IMG/VR virus record: IMGVR_UViG_3300032213_002847
Coordinates: 1-27,505 of that record
Reading direction: 5' to 3' (one strand)
DNA length: 27,505 bases
Source of the DNA: a virus
This document shows positions 15,378 to 22,649 of the stretch, piece by piece; positions within the stretch are counted from its first letter, which is position 1, and each line of letters opens with the position of its first letter. A program made the position numbers and the translations under genes. A model generated the notes under the pieces. That model was not told where the DNA came from, did not search any database, and saw nothing but the letters and a program-made list of their open reading frames with translations.

Positions 15378-17906
15378 ATGTCAACAACTAAAATTGTCTT
15401 AAATAGACAGTCCGACTTAATTTTAGACAACGCACAGATCACCGCTCCGGTTGGTATCGTGGTAGCGGATATCGATGGTTTAGAATCAGCGATTACCTCC
15501 ATTGATACTAATGTATCTGATGCAATGTCAACTGAAGTATCTAACCGCGTAGCTGGTGATGCTTCTGTAGCTGCTGATTTATCTACTGAAACAGCAAACC
15601 GTGAAGCAGCAGTATCTGCTGAAGCTTCAAATCGTGTTGCTGGTGATGAATCATTAGCTGCAAACTTATCTACTGAAGTAGCAAACCGTGAAGCAGACGT
15701 TGATGCTGAGGAATCTCGTGCTATTGTTGCTGAAACTTCATTACAAAACAACATCGATGCTGAAGCATCTTTAAGAGTTGTTGGTGATGAGTCAGTAATG
15801 GCTGCAATGTCAACTGCTGATGCTGCTTTGACTGCTGATTTGTCAACTGAAACTGCACGTGCAGAATCAGCTGAGGCTTCATTAAACACTAAAGTTGATT
15901 ACGTTATCTCTAACGTTGACCCAGCTGCTTTAGATTCATTAACTGAAATCGTTACTGCATTCCAAGACGCTGATGGTGATTTAGATGGTGCTATTACATC
16001 TTTAGCTACTGCTGCTACAACTGCATTGGATAACGAAGCATCTATCCGTTTAGCTGCTGATCAATCAATTGCAGGAGATCTTTCTTCTGAAATCGCTGAT
16101 AGAGAAGGTGCAGTATCTTTAGAAGAAGCTGCTCGTATCTCAGGTGACGCTTCTGTAACTGCTGATTTATCAACTGAAACTGCTAACCGTGAAGCTGCTG
16201 TATCAACTGAGGCTTCAACTCGTTTAGCTGCTGACCAATCATTGGCTTCTGACTTATCAACTGAAACATTAAACAGAGAAAATGCAGTATCTGCTGAGGC
16301 TTCAACTCGTTTGGCTGCTGATAACAGTTTAGCTACTGATTTATCAACTGAAACTTCATCTCGTATTGCTGATGTTGATGCTGAAGAATCTCGTGCAACT
16401 AGTGCTGAGGCATCTTTAGAAACAGCAATGAACGCTGCTGATTCAACTGAGGCTTCTATCCGTTTAGCTGCTGACCAATCTTTGGCTACTGACTTGTCTG
16501 CTGAAACATCTGCAAGAATCGCTGACGTTGATGCTGAAGAATCTGCTCGTATTGCTGCAGTAAGTGCTGAAGAGTCTGCAAGAGTATCTGGTGATGCTTC
16601 TATTGCTGCTGATCTATCTACTGAAACATCTGCAAGAATCGCTGACGTTGACGCTGAAGAATCACGTGCAATGTCTGCCGAAGCAGTATTAACTAACGAC
16701 TTGTCTGCTGAAGTTTCTAACCGTATCGCTGATGTTGATGCTGAAGAATCAAGAGCAATGAGTGCTGAGTTAGTATTAACTAACGATTTATCTACTGAGG
16801 TTGCCCGTGCAGAATCTGCTGAAACTTCTATTACAACTGCAATGGATGCGGCTGATTCAGCTGAAGCATCTACACGTTTATCTGCTGACCAATCTTTGGC
16901 AACTGCAGTATCTGCTGAAGCATCTCGTATTGATGTTATCCTTGATGGATCTGATGTTGATTTAGATCAATTTGCTGAAATCGTTGATTTCGTTAACGGA
17001 ATTGATTTAGAGAACGATAACGCATTGTTAAGTGCTGTAACTTCAATTGGTTTAGATATCAATGCTGAAACTTCAAATCGTATCGCTGATGTTGATGCTG
17101 AAGAATCAAGAGCAATGAGTGCTGAGTTAGTATTAACTAACGATTTATCTACTGAAGTATCTAATAGAATTGCTGATGTTGACGCTGAAGAATCTCGTGC
17201 AATGTCTGCTGAAGCAGTATTAACTTCTGATTTGTCTACTGAAGTAGCAGACAGAGAGGCTGCTATCTCTGCTGAAGAATCTGCACGTGCATCTGCTGAT
17301 GCTTCTTTGGCTGCTGATTTGTCAAACGAAATCGAATCACTTGGTGATGTTGATGGTGCTACAATTAGTCTAGATACTGCAACAAACACTATCCGATTGA
17401 AAGAAGCAATTGCTGCCCCAGCTTCTGGACAGTACACTTTTAATAGTGACGTTGAAGTTAGCGGTGTATTAACAGTAGACGGAGTAGACGTAATGGCAGA
17501 AATTTCTTCTGAAATTTCACGTGCTGAAGCTGCTGAAGATTCAATCGCTACTGAATTGTCAACTCAAGTTTCTTACTTGATCTCAAACATTGACGTAACT
17601 GAAATCGATTCATTCTCTGAAATCGTTGAAAACTTGTCAACTGAAGTATCAAGAGCGGAAAGTGCTGAATTGTCATTAGCTGATGATTTTGCTAATATCT
17701 ATTTTAGAAAAACAACTGTGAACGAAACAGCTAATGGTTCAATTGCTGAATTTACATTTGGTGATACACTTAGAACAGGTTCACAAGCAGTTTACTTGAA
17801 TGGTCTATTACAAGACGCTGGTGATTACACAATTACTACAACTTCAGTAACATTTGCTACAGCTCCACTTGCTGGTGATAAAGTTGCTGTTTACGGTATG
17901 TATTAA
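15378..17906 (+). CDS. Long coiled-coil fibre protein
   Basis: This 842-aa protein is dominated by Ala/Ser/Glu-rich repeats of the form DLSTEVSNRIADVDAEESRA, MSAEAVLTNDLSTE and relatives, which should form a long trimeric coiled coil. Three related non-repeat elements interrupt it near residues 174, 518 and 731: YVISNVDPAALDSLTEIV, VILDGSDVDLDQFAEIV and YLISNIDVTEIDSFSEIV. The last ~67 residues (776-842) are an LNGLL-type beta module with VYLNGLLQDAGDYTI, similar to the double module at 14258. Codon choice is capsid-like: Ile is nearly always ATC/ATT and Arg often CGT, unlike the ATA- and AGA-rich fibre genes nearby. That hints at a high-copy virion protein, such as a head fibre, whisker or decoration protein. 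A terminator follows. Confidence 0.78.
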   Translation: MSTTKIVLNRQSDLILDNAQITAPVGIVVADIDGLESAITSIDTNVSDAMSTEVSNRVAGDASVAADLSTETANREAAVSAEASNRVAGDESLAANLSTEVANREADVDAEESRAIVAETSLQNNIDAEASLRVVGDESVMAAMSTADAALTADLSTETARAESAEASLNTKVDYVISNVDPAALDSLTEIVTAFQDADGDLDGAITSLATAATTALDNEASIRLAADQSIAGDLSSEIADREGAVSLEEAARISGDASVTADLSTETANREAAVSTEASTRLAADQSLASDLSTETLNRENAVSAEASTRLAADNSLATDLSTETSSRIADVDAEESRATSAEASLETAMNAADSTEASIRLAADQSLATDLSAETSARIADVDAEESARIAAVSAEESARVSGDASIAADLSTETSARIADVDAEESRAMSAEAVLTNDLSAEVSNRIADVDAEESRAMSAELVLTNDLSTEVARAESAETSITTAMDAADSAEASTRLSADQSLATAVSAEASRIDVILDGSDVDLDQFAEIVDFVNGIDLENDNALLSAVTSIGLDINAETSNRIADVDAEESRAMSAELVLTNDLSTEVSNRIADVDAEESRAMSAEAVLTSDLSTEVADREAAISAEESARASADASLAADLSNEIESLGDVDGATISLDTATNTIRLKEAIAAPASGQYTFNSDVEVSGVLTVDGVDVMAEISSEISRAEAAEDSIATELSTQVSYLISNIDVTEIDSFSEIVENLSTEVSRAESAELSLADDFANIYFRKTTVNETANGSIAEFTFGDTLRTGSQAVYLNGLLQDAGDYTITTTSVTFATAPLAGDKVAVYGMY

Positions 17907-17929
17907 TCATTAGATTAACTTTAAAATTA

Positions 17930-17960
17930 ACATCGGGGGAGAAATCTCCCGGTGTTTTTT
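17930..17960 (+). terminator. Rho-independent terminator after coiled-coil fibre
   Basis: An imperfect ~11-bp stem (ACATCGGGGGAGA / TCTCCCGGTGT, one bulge and one wobble) with an AAA loop runs into TTTTTT. A GTG at 17952 lies inside the 3' arm and is not a credible start for the next gene. Confidence 0.85.
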
Positions 17961-17964
17961 AAAA

Positions 17965-17979
17965 TACGTATAATAAATA
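17965..17979 (+). promoter_or_regulatory. Candidate late promoter variant (TACGTATAAT)
   Basis: TACGTATAATAAATA follows the terminator at once and begins 29 bases before the ATG at 17994. Confidence 0.5.
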
Positions 17980-17993
17980 AAAAATTTAAAATT

Positions 17994-18179
17994 ATGGCAA
18001 ATAAAACAAGTATAAAAGGCGTTAACACAGGAGGAGGAACCCCACAATGGGATGGCGGAACGATTTATAATATTGGTGCTGTTGTAACATTTGAAGGACA
18101 AATTTGGTCTTGTATTCAATATGCACCGTCTGGTTATGGCCCATTTGGTGGATATATTGATGTTTATTGGACTTTATAA
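17994..18179 (+). CDS. Small carbohydrate-binding-like protein
   Basis: This 61-aa protein starts at ATG 17994 (MANKTSIKG), since the longer GTG frame from 17952 begins inside a terminator. Its core, PQWDGGTIYNIGAVVTFEGQ followed by IWSCIQ, has the W-x(4)-Y-x-x-G-x-x-V pattern of small chitin-binding type 3 (CBM5/12-like) domains, with aromatic residues able to stack on sugars and a terminal YWTL. There is no catalytic domain and no signal peptide, so it would be a free or virion-bound glycan-binding unit. Its first residues (TSIKGVNTGGG) resemble the start of the next protein ([11 protein letters not shown]), which suggests a common docking tag. Confidence 0.65.
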   Translation: MANKTSIKGVNTGGGTPQWDGGTIYNIGAVVTFEGQIWSCIQYAPSGYGPFGGYIDVYWTL

Positions 18180-18220
18180 GAATTTACTATAACTGATTTT
18201 TAACATGATATACTAGTAGT

Positions 18221-18238
18221 TATTACAATAACAAAATA
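18221..18238 (+). promoter_or_regulatory. Weak late-promoter-like site before DUF285 gene
   Basis: TATTACAATAACAAAATA matches the 3' part of the motif (TAACAAAATA), but the 5' part carries extra bases. It begins 39 bases before the ATG at 18260. Confidence 0.25.
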
Positions 18239-18259
18239 AAAAATTTAAAACTTAAAATT

Positions 18260-19495
18260 ATGCCAATTAACGTAAACGGAAAATTAAGAATCAAAGGTGC
18301 TACCACAGGCGGAAACGGTGGAGGTGGTGGAACAGACTTTATCTCAGTATGGGATACAACACTAGGTGATGGAAATCCTTCCATTACACTACCATTAGTT
18401 GCTTCTGGTAACTACAACTTTAGTGTAAACTGGGGTGATGGAAACACTGATACTATCACAGCATATGATCAAGCAGAAGTAACTCACACTTATGCAACAG
18501 GAGGAATATACACAATTACAATCACAGGAACAATTGATGGATGGTCATTCGCAAGTGCTGGAGATTGTGAAAAATTAACTTCAATCACAAACATCGGACA
18601 ACTTAAACTAGGAAATGAAGGTGGATGTTTTGAAGCATGTTCAAACTTAACAACAATTGGAGGAACATTTGATTTAACAGGTGTAACTAATATGGGTGGT
18701 ATGTTTGCTGATTGTGGTTTATTAACCTCAGTAAATGGAATTGGGTCTTGGGACACTTCAAATGTAACTGATATGAGTGGTATGTTCTCTGGTACAATAT
18801 TCAACCAAGATATTAGTGGATGGAATGTTTCTTCTGTAAATGATATGAGTAGCATGTTCTCTGGTACAATATTCAACCAAGATATTAGTGGATGGAATGT
18901 TTCTTCTGTAACTGATATGGGTGCTATGTTTGTGGGAGCAACATCATTCAATCAAGACATTAGTGGATGGGATGTTTCTTCTGTAATTAATATGTTTAAG
19001 ATGTTTGTGGGAGCAACATCATTCAATCAAGACATTAGTGGATGGAATGTTTCTTCTGTAACTAATATGAATCAGATGTTTGTGGGAGCAACATCATTTA
19101 ACCAAGACATCAGTTCATGGAATGTTTCTTCTGTAACTAATATGGGTAGTATGTTTTCTGATGCAACATCATTTAATCAACCATTAAATTCATGGAATGT
19201 TTCTTCTGTAATTGATATGAATAATATGTTTTATAATGCAACATCATTCAACCAAGACATTAGTGGATGGGATGTTTCTTTAGTAACAGATTTGAGTGGT
19301 TTTATGGCTTTTAAATCAACAGCAGATTATTCATACTATGACAATCTCCTAAATGCTTGGTCATTGTTAACTCTACAAAATGGAGTAACTTGGGATATGG
19401 GTACAATTGAATATACTGCCGCTGGAGCAACAGCAAGACAGGATATCATTGACAACTACTCATGGACAATTACTGATGGTGGATTAGCTGCTTAA
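18260..19495 (+). CDS. BspA/DUF285 repeat protein with PKD-like domain
   Basis: This 411-aa protein has the full layout of flavobacterial BspA-family surface proteins. A PKD-like domain (about 38-92) contains [12 protein letters not shown] and [17 protein letters not shown]. Seven DUF285 repeats of 24-25 residues follow (181-354), each built on [16 protein letters not shown]. The usual family ending is present ([20 protein letters not shown], then WTITDGG). It lacks the signal peptide and type IX sorting domain that the bacterial versions carry; a Gly-rich N-terminus ([14 protein letters not shown]) replaces them and may attach it to the virion. Capture of a host surface-protein gene for use as an adhesin is the likely origin (inference). 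A terminator follows. Confidence 0.8.
   Translation: MPINVNGKLRIKGATTGGNGGGGGTDFISVWDTTLGDGNPSITLPLVASGNYNFSVNWGDGNTDTITAYDQAEVTHTYATGGIYTITITGTIDGWSFASAGDCEKLTSITNIGQLKLGNEGGCFEACSNLTTIGGTFDLTGVTNMGGMFADCGLLTSVNGIGSWDTSNVTDMSGMFSGTIFNQDISGWNVSSVNDMSSMFSGTIFNQDISGWNVSSVTDMGAMFVGATSFNQDISGWDVSSVINMFKMFVGATSFNQDISGWNVSSVTNMNQMFVGATSFNQDISSWNVSSVTNMGSMFSDATSFNQPLNSWNVSSVIDMNNMFYNATSFNQDISGWDVSLVTDLSGFMAFKSTADYSYYDNLLNAWSLLTLQNGVTWDMGTIEYTAAGATARQDIIDNYSWTITDGGLAA
18800..19321 (+). repeat. DUF285 tandem repeat, seven units of 72-75 bases
   Basis: Units begin at codons 181, 205, 230, 255, 280, 305 and 330. The first two are 72 bases long, the rest 75. Long stretches are identical between units (for example GATGGAATGTTTCTTCTGTA), so the array expanded recently and copy number is likely unstable. 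Confidence 0.88.
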
Positions 19496-19520
19496 TTTAA
19501 TTAACAACCAAAAACAAAGA

Positions 19521-19547
19521 AAGGAGACTCAAAAGGTCTCCTTTTTT
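19521..19547 (+). terminator. Terminator between convergent transcripts
   Basis: An 8-bp perfect stem (AAGGAGAC / GTCTCCTT) with a seven-base loop is followed by TTTT on the plus strand. On the minus strand the stem is followed by TCTTTGTTTTT, so it may also stop the converging glycosyltransferase unit. Confidence 0.85.
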
Positions 19548-19566
19548 CTATGCATATTAAATTAAT

Positions 19567-20751
19567 TTACTTATATAAATTAGTCATTGGATCATACACT
19601 AATCCATCATTTCCACCATTAAATACACCCTCAATTAAACGATCATACGTTTCAATAACATCGGTATTTTCAATATGGTAACGTTGTAACACAACATCAT
19701 TGCGTTGATTATAACCATCAATATCCTTATCGTGTTCTGTTAAAATATAGTTCAATGTTTTAGAGGCCTCAACCGTATCTGAACCTTCATAATAGTATCC
19801 CAAATCTTTACACATTGGAGCATTATGTAATACTGGATACCCTAAATAAGCAGCATCTAAATACAGATAATTTAATGGATTCAGCAACTGATGACAAATC
19901 AACACATCCAAATGTTGAGTTAACATGTAGGCTGTTTGGTACCGTGATTCAGCACTTATTTTACCTTCCCTAAACAAATCAAACGTGTTGATAATTGACA
20001 TGAACTCTTTATGTTTTGAGACTGCCGTTCCATTTGTAATACGAAGTTTTTCAATGTGTTTTCTACCTGTAGTAGTACGATATGATTCCTCTGCAATCAT
20101 GGCTGGTATTAAACAAAACTTAACAATGTTAAGATTCGGCTCCATTATACCTAAAATTTTCTTTTCTTTTGTGTTGTCGTACTGCCAATCTTTTGTATAT
20201 TTTCCGGATTTGAAACCTTTGTGAATATCTCTAACCGACTCGAATAGAAACTTTTCAGACCAGATAAAAGGAACTGCAAAGGCATTTGTACGATACAGTG
20301 TTTTATACAACCCAGAATTGACTTCATCTTGTTGCGGTACATACCATATTTCATCATATTGTTTTTCATATTGAAATTTTTTATCTTCACTTGGACGGAA
20401 CAAAATATTTTCCATATGTATTACATAGTTGTTTCCACATTTATAAGATACAACTTTTTTGTTTGACCCGGATTTTTTAAATGTTTCAAGTTGGTAATCA
20501 AATATTTGAGCACCCATTACAATTAATAGATCCATTTCCAAAAACTTATCGTTAAAGTAGTGTATATCTATTCCATCTAGATAAGATGGTTTTTCTGTAA
20601 AATCTACGTTCATTGAATTTAAAATACAAACATCGTATTTTTTCTCTGAATTTTTTAACAAATGTACAAGCATCAAAACATTTTGTTTGATACCGTTTGT
20701 CCAAATTGATTCTTTGTTGTCTTTTAAGCCAAGTGTAATTCCAATTTTCAT
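19567..20751 (-). CDS. DUF2827-type glycosyltransferase-like protein
   Basis: This 394-aa protein resembles the DUF2827 family, which has a GT-B-like glycosyltransferase fold. Supporting stretches are the N-terminal MKIGITLGL and IWTNGIKQNVLMLVHLL (16-32), LLIVMGAQI (75-83), ILGIMEPNLNIVKFCLIPAM (199-218) and the C-terminal NPLNYLYLDAAYLGYPVLHN (291-310), the usual donor-site side of the family. The sugar and acceptor cannot be told. Phages use such enzymes to modify DNA, virion proteins or host surface glycans. Its start overlaps the stop of the J-domain gene by four bases (ATGA), so the two form an operon. It is one of only two minus-strand genes in the window and looks like an inserted cassette. 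Confidence 0.75.
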   Translation of the reverse strand: MKIGITLGLKDNKESIWTNGIKQNVLMLVHLLKNSEKKYDVCILNSMNVDFTEKPSYLDGIDIHYFNDKFLEMDLLIVMGAQIFDYQLETFKKSGSNKKVVSYKCGNNYVIHMENILFRPSEDKKFQYEKQYDEIWYVPQQDEVNSGLYKTLYRTNAFAVPFIWSEKFLFESVRDIHKGFKSGKYTKDWQYDNTKEKKILGIMEPNLNIVKFCLIPAMIAEESYRTTTGRKHIEKLRITNGTAVSKHKEFMSIINTFDLFREGKISAESRYQTAYMLTQHLDVLICHQLLNPLNYLYLDAAYLGYPVLHNAPMCKDLGYYYEGSDTVEASKTLNYILTEHDKDIDGYNQRNDVVLQRYHIENTDVIETYDRLIEGVFNGGNDGLVYDPMTNLYK

Positions 20752-21311
20752 ATGCTGTTTCCGTGTTTATTTATAAATTGATCTATTAGTTTTTGTTTTT
20801 CTTCTTCTGTTTGAGCATGAGCATATAACCATATAAAAGAAGATTCAATAGATTTGAGCTCATCCCGTTTTTTGTTTATACGTATTTTCAAAATATCTTT
20901 ATCTTCAATATCTATTGAATGAGATATATTTAATTTAGAACATATTTCATATAAAACAAACAGATTAAATTCATCTGCCGCTACTGTAGCCTGCATATAT
21001 AAATCAGTATGCTCATCTGTTTTTGCTTTATCTGGATGAGTTACTTTAGCAATTTCACGATATAATTTTTTTACTTTATCCTTTGTAGTTTTATCCACTG
21101 TAGATGGATCTATTTTATCCTTTTTTGGTTTTTCTTGGGGTTGAGTTGGGGGTGGAGGAGGAGGTGTATCTCCACGTGTATTTCGTATTTTATTTAAAAA
21201 TTCTTCCCTATTACTTTCAACAATTTCCCTTTTATATTCTTCATCTAGTAACAAAAAACTATATTCTTGTAATAATTTTTGTACCTCAAGTTGCTCTAGT
21301 CGTTTGCTCAT
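20748..21311 (-). CDS. J-domain (DnaJ-like) protein
   Basis: This 187-aa protein has a charged coiled-coil-like N-terminus (1-45), a Pro-rich linker (50-58) and then a J-domain core: KDKVKKLYREIAKVTHPDKA (77-96), with the invariant HPD at 92-94. J domains stimulate the ATPase of Hsp70 (DnaK) through this motif. Here the domain is internal and no Gly/Phe-rich or zinc-finger regions follow, so it is a specialised J protein and not a general DnaJ. It could recruit the host DnaK to a phage substrate such as the linked glycosyltransferase or a fibre (inference). The ATG at 21311 faces the gp15-like gene across a 40-base divergent gap. Confidence 0.75.
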   Translation of the reverse strand: MSKRLEQLEVQKLLQEYSFLLLDEEYKREIVESNREEFLNKIRNTRGDTPPPPPPTQPQEKPKKDKIDPSTVDKTTKDKVKKLYREIAKVTHPDKAKTDEHTDLYMQATVAADEFNLFVLYEICSKLNISHSIDIEDKDILKIRINKKRDELKSIESSFIWLYAHAQTEEEKQKLIDQFINKHGNSI

Positions 21312-21313
21312 AT

Positions 21314-21322
21314 TTATAAATA
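21314..21322 (-). promoter_or_regulatory. Possible promoter for minus-strand operon
   Basis: On the minus strand TATTTATAA ends two bases before the ATG of the J-domain gene. The same bases are partly palindromic and also read as TATTTATAA on the plus strand (21311-21319), so direction is ambiguous. Confidence 0.25.
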
Positions 21323-21337
21323 TTTATCATTGACTTA

Positions 21338-21352
21338 TATTTATAAGGGATA
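21338..21352 (+). promoter_or_regulatory. Candidate late promoter before gp15-like gene
   Basis: TATTTATAAGGGATA has the 5' half of the motif but GGGATA in place of AAAATA; it reaches into the ATG at 21352. The GGGA could act as a rare Shine-Dalgarno-like element, though it lies too close to the start for normal use. Confidence 0.4.
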
Positions 21353-22617
21353 TGCCATCAAAACGAAAACCCAACCCAAAATCACAACGTCAAATCTCAA
21401 ATGATTTGATAAACCCATATGTTAACCCTGAAAATGGAGAAACTAGAGGTAACCCAAATATTCCTTCAAATTTTGATCAATTCACAGCAAATGAACAAAA
21501 TGGGGTTGGATTTAATCGCTCAAATCAACTTTCATTTAAAGGAGATACAACAAAACCATTTACACTTGGATTTGAAGATATAGACGAATCTATAATGTAT
21601 TACTTTGAAAACGTAATACGCCCTTATGTTGTCCAAAATGGAAATAGACTCCCAGTACCTATAATTTATGGTTCACCTGAGAGATGGAAATCAACACAAA
21701 AAGACGGATATTATAAAGATAAAAATGGCGCTATTATGGCACCGTTAATTATGTTTAAACGTAGTGGAATAGATAAAAATAGATCTTTAGGTAACAAATT
21801 AGATGCAAATTCTCCAAATTTATACACTTCTTGGAAAAAAGTATACAACCCTAAAAATTCCTATTCAAATTTTGACGCATTAAATAATAGAGTACCAACA
21901 GAACAATTTATAGTTAATGTAATACCTGATTATGTTACTATAAGTTATGACTGTGCTATACAAACATATTATGTATCTCAATTAAATAAAATAGTTGAAG
22001 CAATAAATTACGCATCTGACTCATATTGGGGTAATCCTGAACGTTTTAAATTTATGGCTACCATAGATTCATATTCAACCCCAATAGAAATTACAGACAA
22101 TACAAGTAGAATAGCAAAAGCTACATTTACTTTAAATATTAAAGGTTATATTATACCAGATAGTATTCAAAAACAAATAACCGCTATTAAAAAATACAAC
22201 AGTAAATCTCAAGTTATTATTGGATTAGAGGTAGAAGGAGTAGGAGAAGAATTTATAGCTTCCCAAACTAAAAAATCTTCTGTACTCTTTGCTAGCTCAC
22301 CAAGTGAAACTACTGCTAGTCCGTTTAATCAAGGAACATTAGATTATCTTAATTCAAATATAACAATGATGGGAACATTTGTTGATGTACAAACAGCAAC
22401 ATTCCCAGCAGGTTGGTTAACAGCCCCACAAACCCTACCTCCAACTTCAATTAATGATTTTTCATTTTTTATAAATGGTGTTTTGATACCTAATTCTTCT
22501 GTTATATCGTTTACCCAATCTAATGGAGTGTCAACTTTAGTTTTAGACATATCATTACTAGGATATTCACTAGATCCAACTGATGTGATAACATCCATAG
22601 GAAAGTTTAATCCTTAA
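21352..22617 (+). CDS. 15: Tail sheath stabiliser / tail terminator (T4 gp15-like)
   Basis: This 421-aa protein matches T4 gp15, the hexameric ring that caps the tail tube and sheath and docks to the neck. Shared patterns are VPIIYGSPERW (102-112; T4 has VPITYASKEHF), APLIMF (130-135), VNVIPDYVTISYDCAIQTYY (188-207) and RIAKATFTLNIKGYIIP (253-269; T4 has RRRIEWSLTFEVNGWMYP). The N-terminal ~65 residues are polar and disordered-looking. A C-terminal addition of roughly 90 residues (from about 330, with FFINGVLIPNSSVISF) is a likely extra beta domain; T4 gp15 has 272 aa. It starts the last plus-strand block, with fibre and sheath genes following. Confidence 0.82.
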   Translation: MPSKRKPNPKSQRQISNDLINPYVNPENGETRGNPNIPSNFDQFTANEQNGVGFNRSNQLSFKGDTTKPFTLGFEDIDESIMYYFENVIRPYVVQNGNRLPVPIIYGSPERWKSTQKDGYYKDKNGAIMAPLIMFKRSGIDKNRSLGNKLDANSPNLYTSWKKVYNPKNSYSNFDALNNRVPTEQFIVNVIPDYVTISYDCAIQTYYVSQLNKIVEAINYASDSYWGNPERFKFMATIDSYSTPIEITDNTSRIAKATFTLNIKGYIIPDSIQKQITAIKKYNSKSQVIIGLEVEGVGEEFIASQTKKSSVLFASSPSETTASPFNQGTLDYLNSNITMMGTFVDVQTATFPAGWLTAPQTLPPTSINDFSFFINGVLIPNSSVISFTQSNGVSTLVLDISLLGYSLDPTDVITSIGKFNP

Positions 22618-22628
22618 TTAATTAAACA

Positions 22629-22644
22629 TATTTATAATAAAATA
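22629..22644 (+). promoter_or_regulatory. Candidate late promoter for SHAEG gene
   Basis: TATTTATAATAAAATA is an exact consensus match, 12 bases after the gp15-like stop and beginning 21 bases before the ATG at 22650. Confidence 0.6.
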
Positions 22645-22649
22645 ATAAA

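Noticed and set aside
15359-17437. Minus-strand open frames opposite the coiled-coil fibre
   Set aside because: Ala/Ser-rich complements of the repeat region, fully explained by the plus-strand gene.
17952-17994. GTG start extending the CBM-like protein by 14 residues
   Set aside because: The GTG lies inside the 3' arm of a terminator and upstream of the promoter-like motif; ATG 17994 has the usual A-rich leader.
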